DNA of 64,000 bases from the NCBI GenBank assembly GCA_003254925.1, contig QANZ01029195.1, positions 44,418 to 108,417 of the forward strand, read 5' to 3'. The notes beneath the pieces are model-generated. The model worked only from the letters and a program-made list of their open reading frames with translations, searched no databases and was not told where the DNA came from. Position numbers and translations under genes: made by a program. Within the stretch, counting starts at the first letter, position 1. Every line of letters starts with the position of its first letter. Positions 23,973 to 35,414 of this stretch are shown here, in pieces. This DNA comes from Chamaecrista fasciculata. Lineage: Eukaryota; Streptophyta; Magnoliopsida; Fabales; Fabaceae.

Positions 23973-24609
23973 CAAAACGAGCCCTGGGCTGGCTCGTTTA
24001 ACCCACCAAAATTGGCGAGCCGGGTTGAGAAAATCTGATTCGCCAAAAATTTTAGCTTGAATGGGTTGGCTCACTTAACTCGCGGCTCGTGGTGGGCTAG
24101 CTCGAGTGAGCTGGTGAGTTAGTGAGCCAACCCACCTTTTTTAAAAAAAAAAATTAAAATTGTAAAATTAAAAATTATAACCTTTTTCCAACTCTTCGCT
24201 TCTTCCTCATTTTTACTTCAGATTTCAGAATTCACTTTTATCTTTCAGAGTTCTTTTCTTTTCCCAAGCCCCAACCCTAATTTTTTCTCATTTCTTCACC
24301 CAACCAGCCAACCCTAATCTCAACGGTCGTCGTTCCATCGTCCGTCTAGAGAAAAAACGAGCGGTGGTGTTGGATGTTATTATTTGTGAGTGGTTTTATT
24401 GATATTTTTAAATTAAAAAAATGAAAAAAAAAAATAAAAAAATTGAAAAAATGAAAAAAAATAAAATTAAATTAAAAGTTGGTGGGTTAGGTGAGCCAAC
24501 CCGGCTCACCAACTTGGTGAGCCGGGTTGGCAAAACCTAGCTCGCCTGAGGTCTCTGGTTCACGTGAGCCAGCTCAAGTGAGCCAGGTTAACTCACTTTG
24601 ACAACTCTA
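23973..24609. mobile_element. hAT-like MITE rich in GGCTCACC motifs
   Basis: The left part has GAGCCCTGGGCTGGCTCG, GGCGAGCCGGGTTG and GGTTGGCTCAC. The right part has the inverted forms GTGAGCCAACCCGGCTCACC and GTGAGCCAGCTCAAG, ending CTTTGACAACTCTA. Flanking CAAGTAAT (23965) and CAAGTAAC (24610) match at 7 of 8, fitting an 8-bp hAT duplication. The left end seems to have lost the first few bases of the terminal repeat. Confidence 0.6.
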
Positions 24610-27100
24610 CAAGTAACCAATGTATCCACCTAAGTCAACTTTTTAAAATCCCTTAATTTATAGTTAATATCGATGGCAAGAATTAGACATCAGGTCCATT
24701 TGATCGATCACATAATCACATTCAATATCCATCTTCTGACTGACAACAAATATGCCTTAATTAATTTTATGGCTCATAATGAAGAGATATTGGACACTGG
24801 GTTCAGAAGCTTGTGGAGCCTAATTGAAAGCCAACAAGATAAGTCTTTATGGTCCATGAGATGGTCACAACATATCACTTCAGTCAATGTTAGAGCTGAC
24901 AGGTACTTAACACCAAACTTATCTACATTACAGTGACAAATGATAAATATTCTGATGTTAAACTAGACTAGACCATTAATGTGTTAATCTCCACCATATA
25001 TTTTGTCCATGAAACTTAAATTTGGTGGATGACATTTTATCTTGTGTTAGATACGTAAGTATCAAAAGATGCAATGTCCATGCTTCTAAGTTAAAGATGC
25101 AGCCATGAAAATGCTGGGGCTAAAATTTTTTTTTTTTCCCATGGAGAAGGCAAAAGCAGAAATTAACATACAAAGTAAGGGAATATCAAATCAGAGAAAA
25201 AGATAGCACATAAGTGTTGAATCAAGTGTTTACTACTAGACAAAGTTATAGTTATTAGTAACGGCACAATTATATTTTTTTTATTTCACCAGGTTCTGCC
25301 CCATATCTAAGCTTTTGCCCCTGAGATAATTGCTGCCACATCCAGGCCAAAAATCTTCTCCTCAACAATTATCTTATTGGAAATTGAACTTATAAGCTTT
25401 GGCTCTAATACTTGTTAAAACTTGGATCAATCGCTTATTATTAGACTAAAAGTTATAGCTATTATCAAAGACACAATTATATTTTCTTAACTCACAGGAG
25501 AGCTGACTTCAAGTGTTATGCTTTAATATGAGTAGGCCCCATATTTGATTTTTTATTATAGATAATTTTTTGCTACATTTAAGTAATTAACGTATTTCAA
25601 CCATGGTAGCCTACCTATACCCAAAAATGGAGAATCTTCATTAGGTTGAGAATTAGAGTTATAAAATGAAAATCAAAATACTATCCTTGAGATAACTATT
25701 TTCCAATCATTACTCCTTCTATTGTATTTATATGCTTATGAAATTCCAGAAACTTAGACTCCTAATAAACTGAACCCAATTAGGAATTTCTTATCCTACA
25801 ATAGTAAGGCACTTAAGAAATAGCCTTACAATAGTAAATATCTAAATTTAAGGGTTTTGAAGCTAGACCTTCTAAAGGGCAGGTGGGATGTATAAGATAC
25901 ATAATCCTTACAATAATAAATATCTAAATTTAAGGCACTTAAGAAACTACAAGATGCGTTGCTTATTGATATATATACTAGGATTTGAGTCATGGTATAA
26001 ACTACCATGAACGGGATAAAAGCCTCAAATTGAGAAATAGCCTTTATTTTGAGTTTATCAGTTTCTGACTTGTTTTTAAGTGATTCATTTCCCATTATCT
26101 GACATACCTCTCATTGATTTCTACAATAGTGACTACGACACAAGAAAGATGAGAAGCTTGATGGACCACCTTATTAATTATAGGTAGTTCTGATATTGAA
26201 TGCAGATGGCTTCATTCCTTGGTGAGCATTTTGTTGTGGCTGTTACTATAGTTGCATGTCACTGTAAAGACATTCCTGCTTAAGGCTTAAAAGTTGTGAA
26301 TTAAGAAGCTATTGTGATGAATAAACTTTTGTGTTAATCTTTATTTTAAGTTGATGTGTGATAGGGTTGGTCCCCCCAAGAAGACATTCCTTCTTAATTA
26401 AGGCTTAATTCAATGCTCATTGTTAACTATCTAAAGAATGCAAGCTCTTACTGTCAGATAATTAAGTTGAAGTTCCTCATGACTTTTGGTGCCAAAAGTA
26501 AAAGGAAAAGGAGAAATTTCATTCTATTAGAGTATTAGGAGGATGGTTTAAAGGCTAAAATACACATGACCCCCCTCTCCCTGAATTTTGGGTTTTACTC
26601 TCCTGAACTTTGAAATTACATAAAATAGTCCTTGAATTTTTCATGTTGTGCAACTGACCCCCCCTTTATGTAATTTCAAAGTTCCAAGGGTGGGTGGGTG
26701 TGTGTTGGGGGTGTTGGGGGTGTTGGATGCACTATTTCCTACAGCCGACACCACTAGAAAAAAAAACATGAAAAATTGTAGATCTTGTTGAATCATTTTC
26801 TAGTGGTCCTTCTATGAAAAATATCATCTAAAGTTAAAGGAAGGTAGTTGAACTTTCTGAAATGGCTGTGGTCCTCAAGATCAAATCCAGCACAATGCAT
26901 AAAACCAAAAAGCTATGAAACAAGAAACTCTTAGTCGAGGGATCATCTGAAGAGGCTTTTTCTCATGCTTTTGTGACACTACGAGGTCTCCTTTCACATC
27001 TCATCTTCCTTTATACGAGGACTTATGCATGCATACAAATAAGCATCCATCTTCCTCATCTTGTTTCTGAACCAGAAACAGCAAGTACTGAATAAAAAAT
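24610..27100. other. Intergenic DNA between SBH and PKS genes
   Basis: An 87-codon open frame at 24673-24936 resembles nothing I know and is probably chance. At 25200-25290 and 25420-25500 two diverged copies of one block (AGTTATAG.TATTA...CACAATTATATTTT) occur. 25810-25950 contains scrambled short repeats, including pieces of SBH coding sequence. 26556-26700 holds an isolated MITE arm (GGCTAAAATACACATGACCC). Confidence 0.45.
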
Positions 27101-27361
27101 GAGTAACCTATCAATTTAGTAGTCGGATTATGTGGTTGCTGTTACTTAAGTCTTTGAATTTTTGAAACGTATGATTTAGTCCTTGAAAATTTATGACTTG
27201 ATGCAATTTAGTCCTTGCAGGGATTGAGTTGTACATTGCTAAGGTGTTCATGGAGAGACTAACTTATAACGAGTCATGAATTTTCAGGGACTAAATCAAA
27301 TGTTTCAAAAAATCAGTGACTAAAATGACAGTGTTCATATAATCTAAATGTCAGTTTACTC
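27101..27361. mobile_element. Foldback MITE just downstream of the PKS stop codon
   Basis: Arms GAGTAACC...GAAACGTATGATTTAGTCC and the inverted GGACTAAATCAAATGTTTC...TTTACTC face each other around a short loop. It lies about 180 bases past the end of the PKS coding region, so it may fall in the 3' untranslated region or terminator. Confidence 0.6.
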
Positions 27362-27543
27362 TAAACAAGATTTATATGGAAGCTATCAAGAGAATACTGC
27401 CAGATCAGTAAGAGGAATACACGAGAAAACTAGAGAGAAAGATCAAGATTACCTCAGAAAGTATATTTAGAACACTATTACACAAAGTGAAAATACATAA
27501 CTAAGCAGACCCCATAACCAAAAAATCAATATTCAAACTACTT

Positions 27544-29043
27544 CTAAATGTACAGAAGCTGAGAAGCATGGGTTGAGTATGAGCGTTGAAGTGGGGGTTT
27601 GCCATAAGCATATTGTTGGCCATGAAGTGCACCAAAATTTCCCATCTTTGTGTGATCTGATGCCTTAAACCTTGTTGTCACCTGAGCCAAGGTGTCCGAC
27701 CTCCGACGAACCAGCGGGCTAGTATTCGTGGTCTCATATGTTATGAAGGCATCACCAGCTACTATCACAGCCTTGTGACTCTTGCAGCCTAAAAGTGTAC
27801 TACTAGGAGACCTCTTTGGTGTCTCTATTCTGAATTTCGTTGCTCCATTTGAGGAATTATATGCTTTTTTTGTGGCTTTTTTCGGTGGTAACGGCCTTTG
27901 TTGTTCTTCATTGTCTGACATGACAGAGTATTCTGCAGCACTAGCAGTGGCTACACTCCACTCTATGCTTGCCTCACTTGGTGCATAAGGTGAGGCACAA
28001 CCAGAAGCAACATCAGATGCTTGTCTAGTAAGGAATTGATGATTAGATTTACCTGTGAGGCTATCAATCTCGAATAAATCTGAACTTGCATCACTCTCAC
28101 TATCATTGTAGTAGTAGTTTCCAGAAGCAGCAGAGAGATCAATTTCTTCCATTTTAGTATCAGCAATAGCAGCAGCAGCATCCCAAGTAGGCATTTTTGT
28201 TGTTAGCCTTTTATCAAATGTCAGTGATCTCCTGCTACTCAATATTGGAGAGCCAAATACCTCCAATGATTTCCTTGGCGGCTTCTTCTCTTCTACTTCT
28301 TCTTCTTCCTCCTTTTGCTGCTGAAGTTTCATACTCTCCAACCCAGAATTCACAGTTGAAAATGCTACATCTTTATTGAACAAGAGATTCTCATGAGGCT
28401 TATTGATTGCTTTAGCTAAATAATCAGCATGTTTCGGAGTTTTTTCGCCCCGGACAACTACACCATAAGTAGTAGGAGTTTTGTTATGATTACTAATATC
28501 AACAGAATTCTTATCAGTACAAGAGCATTTGCAGCCAAGGCTAGATAGAAAACTCTTTCCTTGTACCTTACTTTTCTTGTTGTTCACTGAAGAGTTAATA
28601 ATAATCCTCTGAGCATTATTATTATTATTATTCTTCAGTAATTTACTTTGGCTGTTCCAACTCGATTCAGAACGAACACTTGGTGTTCCATAATGGATTT
28701 TGCTGAACTTTCTGGTCTCTATGCATTCTTCTTCATCTTTCTGATGATACTGGTATTGATGAAACTGTCTTGCTGCTAAGTTGGCAAGTCTTGGACTCTC
28801 AAGATCCATTCCTCCATTGAAGTACTTTTGAGCCTCAAACACACCAATCTGTCCATCTTCTTCCTTCTGATTATGATGCCTTCCTGATGATGATTCTGCA
28901 AGTTTCTTGTGTCCAATATTGCAGCTCAAGTATGAAGAAGAAGAAGAAAAGGGAGAAGCATCACCACGTAGGTGATTATTGTTTCTGTTATTAGGAGTAG
29001 TAGAAGTCATGGTGGTAACCATTGTTACAGAATTGTTGAGCAT
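27544..29043 (-). CDS. PKS: PHYTOCHROME KINASE SUBSTRATE (PKS) family protein
   Basis: A single exon encodes 499 residues from the ATG at 29043. PKS proteins are plasma-membrane-associated regulators that bind phytochromes and act with phototropin and NPH3 in phototropism. Family marks seen here are IGVFEAQKYFNGG (about 66-78), PSVRSESSWNSQ (about 121-132) and the cysteine cluster CKCSC followed by TDKNSVD (about 171-182), a candidate S-acylation site. Further on are an acidic KEEEEEVEEKK stretch, SRRSLTFDKR, then SEASIEWSVATASAAEYSVMSD. Ser and Asn content is high and no membrane helix is present, as expected. The open frame extends to an ATG at 29130, but a TATA box sits only about 15 bases before that codon, so it is unlikely to be transcribed. 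An ATG at 29022 (MVTTMTST) is the other candidate start. The intronless structure fits the family. Confidence 0.9.
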   Translation of the reverse strand: MLNNSVTMVTTMTSTTPNNRNNNHLRGDASPFSSSSSYLSCNIGHKKLAESSSGRHHNQKEEDGQIGVFEAQKYFNGGMDLESPRLANLAARQFHQYQYHQKDEEECIETRKFSKIHYGTPSVRSESSWNSQSKLLKNNNNNNAQRIIINSSVNNKKSKVQGKSFLSSLGCKCSCTDKNSVDISNHNKTPTTYGVVVRGEKTPKHADYLAKAINKPHENLLFNKDVAFSTVNSGLESMKLQQQKEEEEEVEEKKPPRKSLEVFGSPILSSRRSLTFDKRLTTKMPTWDAAAAIADTKMEEIDLSAASGNYYYNDSESDASSDLFEIDSLTGKSNHQFLTRQASDVASGCASPYAPSEASIEWSVATASAAEYSVMSDNEEQQRPLPPKKATKKAYNSSNGATKFRIETPKRSPSSTLLGCKSHKAVIVAGDAFITYETTNTSPLVRRRSDTLAQVTTRFKASDHTKMGNFGALHGQQYAYGKPPLQRSYSTHASQLLYI

Positions 29044-29142
29044 AATTCTTTCTAGTGATCTCAGAAGAAGAGAACGAATGGATGCAAGAAAGAAAAGGTG
29101 AAGCTTTTTCTTTATGTTTAAAGGAATCAATGGATGAAGGAA

Positions 29143-29150
29143 ATATATAT
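29143..29150 (-). promoter_or_regulatory. Candidate TATA box of the PKS gene
   Basis: ATATATAT on the minus strand inside CCATTATATATATTTCC. Initiation about 30 bases downstream would fall near 29120. That excludes the ATG at 29130 and leaves a leader of roughly 75 bases to the ATG at 29043. Confidence 0.5.
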
Positions 29151-29159
29151 AATGGATGC

Positions 29160-29530
29160 AAGAGAGGATGTAACTTAATGAAGGGATAGTAATGGATTAC
29201 TCATTATTATGAGAAGTAGCTTCTCTCTGTCTCTCTCTCTCTCTCTAAGTAGGCTCTTGTGGATTAATTAAGCTTGTAATGTCAAGTAGGTAGGACCATG
29301 TGCTTTGTGGCCTAATTGACACTTCTTCTACAGTTTTCACGCGGAAAATTTCTTGTATTCAGACTAATAAGAATCTTATAGACTTATAGTCATCCGGTGA
29401 TTAATAAGAAAAAAAAAAGATTGGTACTTGTTTATTATTAAATGAGAAAACCTTTATTCAGTATCTAAATTTATCCTTATACTACAATTTAGTTGCTATA
29501 TATTGAAAATCTATTTTTTTATCTCTATTT
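29160..29530. promoter_or_regulatory. PKS upstream region
   Basis: No coding sequence. It carries a CTCTCTGTCTCTCTCTCTCT tract at about 29224-29246, close to the gene, and is otherwise AT-rich. Confidence 0.4.
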
Positions 29531-29949
29531 ACTGAATGTTGGGCTGTAAAAGGGCAGCACGAGCAGAAATTCAACATGGCTGAGATGAGAATACTTCGTT
29601 GGATGTGTGGTTATACTATTAAGGATAAGATCAGGAATGAGATCATCATAGAGGAAGTTGGTATGACCCCTATCGTTGAGAAATTGGTCGAAACACGCCT
29701 TAGGTGGTTCGAGCATGTGCAAAGAAGACCTTTAGAGGCTCGGGTACGCAGAGTTGATTAAATGGTTGAAAATCCTATAAGCCGGGGAAGGGAAAGACCT
29801 AAGAAAATTATCCAAGAAACTACCCGGAAAGATCTATCCATCAATAACCTTACGGTCGACATGTGCAAGGATAGAACACGTTAGCGTCAGTTGATCCATA
29901 TTTACCGGTCCCACCTAGTAAGAAAAGGCTTTTGTTGTTGTTGTTGTAG
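29531..29949 (+). mobile_element. 5'-truncated LINE (non-LTR retrotransposon) 3' end
   Basis: The frame from 29576 reads MAEMRILRWMCGYTIKDKIRNE, then LRWFEHVQRRP, VRRVD-stop and, continuing, NPISRGRERPKKIIQE and KDLSINNL. This is the C-terminal tail of plant LINE reverse transcriptases. Two in-frame stops are present (after VRRVD and near DRTR). It ends in a TTGTTGTTGTTG tail typical of these elements. Everything upstream of the tail domain is missing. Confidence 0.87.
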
Positions 29950-30240
29950 TATTTTTTTTGCAAACATTAATTAGTTAGTTATTGAAACATTATATGCGGG
30001 GTACTAAATAGTTTATGTTTATAAACAAATGAGAGACCAAAAAGTATAATTTTAATATTTAGGGACTAAAACTGTAAATTTGGGATGAGTTTAAGGATTA
30101 AAAAATAGATTTTCTTGTTTTAAGTTGTTTGATAGAAATATGATATGTCAGAGGGATATTATATATTTTAAGAAATTAATTATTTAGTGTTGACCTGTAG
30201 TTAATGTCTCATAAGTCATAATATAATATGTATTATGTGT

Positions 30241-31927
30241 GGCAAAACACCCTTTCATGCCCCTAACGTTTACAGTGATTTTCAGTTATGCCCTTAACGT
30301 TTCATTTTGTTCAGACATGCCCTCAATGTGCAACCAACGTTTCAATTATGCCCTCAATTTTGACTCAATGCACATGTGGCAATTTTTTTTGCTTATGTGT
30401 CATTTTTTTTGTTTGACTTGATTACGTGGCATCATGATTGGGCATTCTTATTTTTTTTTCCACCTTGGCATGATGACTGGATTTACATTTTTGAACATAA
30501 AAATTGAGTAAACTAGCAAATCAGTCCCTGGATTTACATTTTTCATCATCTTCATTCATTTTAGTCCCAAATTCTCAAAATAAAATTGTAAAGTGTCCCA
30601 AAACACTTCCAAACATTTCAATTTAGTCCTTAAAAGTATTAAAAACCCTAAAACCTAAACTCTAAAATTCTAAACCCTAAAACCCTAACCCCTAAACCCC
30701 TAAAAAAACCACTCTCTTGCAATTTGGTCCCTAGGTCCTCAAATTTATTAAATCAGAATTAAAAAAAATTGGTCCCTAAATCCTAATTTCATTATCATCT
30801 TCATTTTCTTCATCATCATCATCATCTTCTTCACCTTCATCATTTTCATCATCTTTGCTGCAAAACCCATTTCCTCAAATGGGGCATTTTCCCGATTACA
30901 AAGATGCCCTAGATTCCCGATTCCCGATTTCTGCCATCCACGACGATGCGCCACAACCGGCCACCACTGCAACAACTCAATGACGACAAGACACACCGGA
31001 GATGGTGGAGGACGGTGGCGACACGATGTGCTCTATCCTCTACTGCTATGCTCATGACGCGAGAAGGGTGAAATGAAAGTGAAAGCGTAGTTAGCAGCGT
31101 CAACCTCGCGAGCAACTTCAAATCCTCACTCTCTCCTGTACCAAGACGCTCTCTGTTACGACATCCATCTGAAAGCAACGCCATCGCCGCCTTTATAGAG
31201 TCGATCGGCGACGACGAAAACGGCAGCGGTGCCGTAAGGCTAGTCTTCGCGTTCTCGCGTTCTCTCCGCACCTTAGCTTCTTAATTTCATTATCATCTTT
31301 GCTGCAAAACCCATTTCCTCAAATGGGGCAAGACGATGAAGGTGAAGAAGATGATGATGATGAAGAAGATGAAAATGATAATGAAATTAGGATTTAGGGA
31401 CCAATTTTTTTTTAAATTCTGATTTAATAAATTTGAGGACCTAGGGACCAAATTGCTAGAAAGTGATTTTATTAGGGGTTTAGGGGTTAGGGTTTAGAAT
31501 TTTAGAGTTTAGGTTTTAGGATTTTTAATACTTTTAAGGATTAAATTGAAATGTTTGGAAGTGTTTTGAGACACTTTACAATTTTATTTTGAGAATTTGG
31601 GACTAAAATGAATGAAGATGATGAAAAATGTAAATTCAGGGACTGATTTGCTAGTTTACTCAATTTTTATGTTCAAAAATGTAAATCCAGTCATCATGCC
31701 AAGGTGGAAAAAAAAATAAGAATGCCCAGTCATGATGCCACGTAATCAAGTCAAACAAAAAAAATGACACATAAGCAAAAAAAAATTGCCACATGTGCAT
31801 TGAGTCAAAATTGAGGGCATAATTGAAACGTTGGTTGCACATTGAGGGCATGCCTGAACAAAATGAAACGTTAAGGGCATAACTGAAAATCACTGCAAAC
31901 GTTAGGGGCATGAAAGGGTGTTTTGCC
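30241..31927. mobile_element. 1.7-kb foldback element with a GC-richer loop
   Basis: Two arms of roughly 600 bases are inverted copies: GGCAAAACACCCTTTCATGC... at left and ...GCATGAAAGGGTGTTTTGCC at right. Each contains an AAACCCTAA-like telomere-motif cluster (about 30640-30710 and 31465-31540) and a CATCATCATCATC microsatellite. The loop (about 30860-31300) is GC-richer and holds an unrecognised 120-codon minus-strand frame (30909-31271), possibly a captured host fragment. The sequence TTTGCTGCAAAACCCATTTC appears in the same orientation on both sides of the loop. No target duplication found. Confidence 0.75.
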
Positions 31928-32426
31928 CCTCCATAATTAAGGATATATTAATTAGTATTAAAATTAATGGAGAGAGAGAGCAAACGAAAAGGTTTCCCCT
32001 CAATCATATGGAGGATATGTTTAAAATTTGTTCTTTATTTATAAGCTTGTTAAAAAAAGAAGCTGAGAATAAAATAAAATAAAAACTTTTGAATGATCAA
32101 AAGTCCTTATCCCCAGTATTTTGAAGTTCCATTATTTTGAGAGAATTATTATTGTTTCTTCTCTATTCCCCTCTTTTATTTTTAAAAATTATATTATATT
32201 CCCTCTATGATTTGTCAGACTCCCAGGAGAAAGAGTGATAAGTGATAACTATTAAAGAGAACAACATGTTCACTATTTTCTTAATTAATATTTAGTCCCA
32301 TATTTTTAAGAGTATTGAGTTTCATATTTTTTTTTTTGCTCGCCGGACATTCGAGTTTTGTCTCCAATAATTTCAATTCGACTTGCGTTGTACATTTAGT
32401 TATGATAGGAGAGTCTCTCAATAGAG

Positions 32427-33042
32427 ATAAGTGATGAACTAGGTTCTGGCTAGGGGTCATTACTTGGTTCAGATGAGGCAACTCTGGGTTCAAGGTTACC
32501 TGCGAGATAATGAAAATACAGGGTGGCCCTGCGATTCACCTCCGATACTTAAGTTAGTAAGGGTTAGGAGCTCGATAATCTCAATTGACTGAGTAGAGAG
32601 CGTACCTTTTTCCAGTGTGAAGGGTTAACCTTTTATACTGGCTGAGGGTGATCTGACGTGATCTTGCCATAAATGCCTGGATGCTTGATTGTGATCCTGA
32701 CTGATCTGATTGTGATCCTTGGCTCCCACGTAATTTCCTTTTCTGTGAAAGGTGCCTTGATGGCTAAGGCGTTATCAGGGGAAAGGATCTTTGAATGATT
32801 TGCCTTGATTGACAGCGGATCTTGATCGATCCTTAATTGGCTCCTGATTGATTCAGAGAATGTTTCCTTATTTGTTGGTGCGTGGGCGCTCACACCCTTC
32901 GTGATTGTGGGCGTCTACATCTGATGGCGAGATTACAGGGCGTTCATGCCCATGTGATCCATCTGGTGGGTTTGGTGCCTGCTGGATCAGGGGCATGCTC
33001 TTCCATTTGGGCCTCCTAATTATCAGGCCTATTATCAATAAG
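32427..33042 (-). mobile_element. Solo LTR (606 bp) with ATAAG target duplication
   Basis: The LTR is 32432-33037, with ends TGATGAACTAGG and GGCCTATTATCA. The 5-bp duplication ATAAG lies at 32427-32431 and 33038-33042. The minus-strand sequence contains CTCGGAGGTGAATCGCAGGG and CTCGCAGGTAACC, a gypsy-style R/U5 arrangement. It matches the plus-oriented copy at 57644-58286, including the stretch that translates as NKETF and IKAN-SKIL (LTR sequence, not a gene). Confidence 0.9.
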
Positions 33043-33444
33043 TGTATTTACAAAGTCTCAAACTTAAAAATGTATCTTAAGTGAAATTAAGTTATTTTCC
33101 ACTTAGATGAACCTCTTGTTAGTTGAGTTTGCTATTTGAAAATGGATAGTTTCCACTTAATTTATTTTTTAAAAAAACTATGCTGAATAAATGTATGAAT
33201 TAATGATTATAATGTGATGAACATCATACAATAGTAAAGACATTGAACAATAAATGATCCACAATCACCCATGAATAGTCAAATATAGATGATACACCTT
33301 AATCAAAACTAACAAAAAAATTGGAAAAATAATGGGATTAGGGATATGTTTGGTAATTATAGAGCAAGAGATTGAAACTTGAAGGGAGGAGAATGTTAAA
33401 TCTTGATACCCCTTTTTCTTTCTGGTTAGTGACTATTTTTTATA
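33043..33444. other. Intergenic, nothing recognised
   Basis: AT-rich sequence between a solo LTR and a foldback element, without coding frames or repeats I can name. Confidence 0.4.
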
Positions 33445-34117
33445 GGGAAAAGTATTGATGGTAATTCTAAAGTCATTTTCAGTTATATTTTCAACATTTT
33501 TTTTAATTAATTGTACTCTCAACATTTCACATTTCAATCAATTATTCCTCAACTTGGCATTTTTTTAAGGTCCTTAAATTTTTATTATTTAGAAATCCTC
33601 CATCTTCTCAAGATTTTCCTTTCACACAAGTCCCTAACTAATTACAGAACAATCTAGAATGTTTGTTATCTCTAACGAACTGGTCCCTGCAATTGAGAAA
33701 CCCGAAAAATCTCTCCCCTATGTTTTTCACAGTTCCAACAACCACACACAAACTCCCTGATGAGCCTCGAATATAGAGAAATCGAGCAAAAATACCAATA
33801 GTTCTAGCTCCTGGTGTTAACATAGTCTCCGGTGGCGGTGCCGTCATGTTCGCCATAATTGAAAAGTAAAGTAACTTTAAAACTCCTTTGGACAGAGAGG
33901 CAAAATAGACAAGATAAGTGAAGGAGGGTTGTTAATGGCTTCTAGGGACCTGTTTGTTAAAGATGACAAACATTCTGAACTATTATGTAATTAATTAGGG
34001 GTTGGGGTATAATTGACTCAAATGTGAAACGTTGGGGGTGTAATTAACAAGAAAAAAGCGTCGGAGGTATAACTGAAAATGACCTCATACGTTGGGAGTA
34101 CCAACGTTACTTTTGTC
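33445..34117. mobile_element. Foldback element with short unique loop
   Basis: Arms of about 230 bases are inverted. The left has TCATTTTCAGTTATATTTTC and AGAATGTTTGTTATCTCTAACGA. The right has GGTATAACTGAAAATGACC and AAAGATGACAAACATTCTGA. The loop (about 33690-33950) has a 72-codon minus-strand frame starting MANMTAPPPETMLTPG that I do not recognise; it may be captured host sequence or chance. Confidence 0.6.
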
Positions 34118-34189
34118 TTTTGTCAAAATATCTTAATTTAGGATATTGTCAATTTATGAAGGAAGAGAAGAATGATATTTAAAATTAAT

Positions 34190-34660
34190 CTTTGTTTTGT
34201 TTTGGTTCTCAAACTTTTACATTTATTGTGTTTTGGTCCCTAAAATATAATTTTGTTTGATTTCTGTCATTATTTCTAATCTAGACAATTGGGATTAACT
34301 ATTTGTCTCTCATATGTGTCATAATAAGTGAGTTGACAAAGACCGAAAGAAAAATTTTCATTCTTAGTCACAAATTAGTTAGAGATATACTTTTAGTTGA
34401 TTTTTTTTTTCAGAAAGTGAAAATTTTTCTATCTTTCCTTGTCAACTCACTTATTATGATTTATGACGCATGAAAGAGAAATGGTTTGTCTCAATTGTCA
34501 ATGCTAGAAACAATGATAGAAACTAGATGAATCACATTGTGGGGGCCAAAACAGAACACATGTAAAAGTTTGATGATCGAAACAAAACAAAAAATAGTTT
34601 TATGATCAAAATGAGACGTATCCCATAATTTAAGGACCAAAATGACTATTTGACCAATTA
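34190..34660. mobile_element. Decayed foldback MITE
   Basis: Left-arm TTTTGTTTTGGTTCTCAAAC and TTGTGTTTTGGTCCC are answered at right by GGGGCCAAAACAGAACACATG and TGATCGAAACAAAACAAAA. The central AGTGAGTTGACAA / TTGTCAACTCACT pair closes the hairpin. Ends are uncertain. Confidence 0.55.
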
Positions 34661-35414
34661 GATATATCAAGAGCTCCATCTTAATAACAATAATGGCATA
34701 GTTGTGATATCATACTTGTTAGTGACAAACAATGGAAAGAGAAGAGACACAAAGGAAGTAGTTGGTACTTGAACTCAAGGTAAATATTGGTCATTGTACA
34801 ACACGTTTATGGTGGGCATATGGTTCAGTGAAGACTCTGTTCTTGATGGTTATACTTAGAACAGAATAGACAGAAATGACAAGATTTGAGGCTGCAAGTG
34901 TCACACGAATACACTATGCATTATATATATATGTATTATTAATTAATTTTTGATGCTTGGGATCTCAAAATCACCAGACCAATCCATGCCTTGAAGAACC
35001 CACCATCATCATCAATTGTGTATTGTGATATATTGAGAGCTATGATATCCACACAAATCAATCAGACGACATAAATGACATCGCAAGTCTCTTCCTTCAT
35101 TACTCTTGCCATTAATTTGCCTTTCATGTCAATAATGTAACTCCAAAATGGACACTAATATGACATGCATTTATAATGCCTTATTATACACCACATTTTG
35201 CCAAGAATCAGATGAGGGTTACAACACAACATAGACTAGGACCCATTATCTTGGCTTTAATATTGACAAACCAAGTGGCCCTAATTCAATTAATTGCCAT
35301 CGGTTATTCAATACTCAGTTTAGTTGTTTGTTGTTATTAAAAAATAAAAGGGATAAAATAGAGGTTCTCATTATTTCAATTTCTTCCTAAATACTAGAGA
35401 TGTTCAATTTTTTT
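34661..35414. other. Intergenic, nothing recognised
   Basis: No open frames with family signature; AT-rich with low-complexity stretches. Confidence 0.4.

Noticed and set aside
24673..24936. 87-codon frame as a small gene
   Set aside because: ATG-started but without recognised motif, leader or conserved neighbour; kept only as a note in the intergenic entry.
30640..30715. AAACCCTAA-like cluster as an interstitial telomere
   Set aside because: Motifs are irregular and the inverse cluster sits in the other arm of a foldback element, so it is part of the transposon.
32633..32893. Frame shared with 57787-57999 (NKETF...IRNQ/IRSQ)
   Set aside because: Shared because both are copies of one LTR; it starts and stops inside the LTR and shows no domain.
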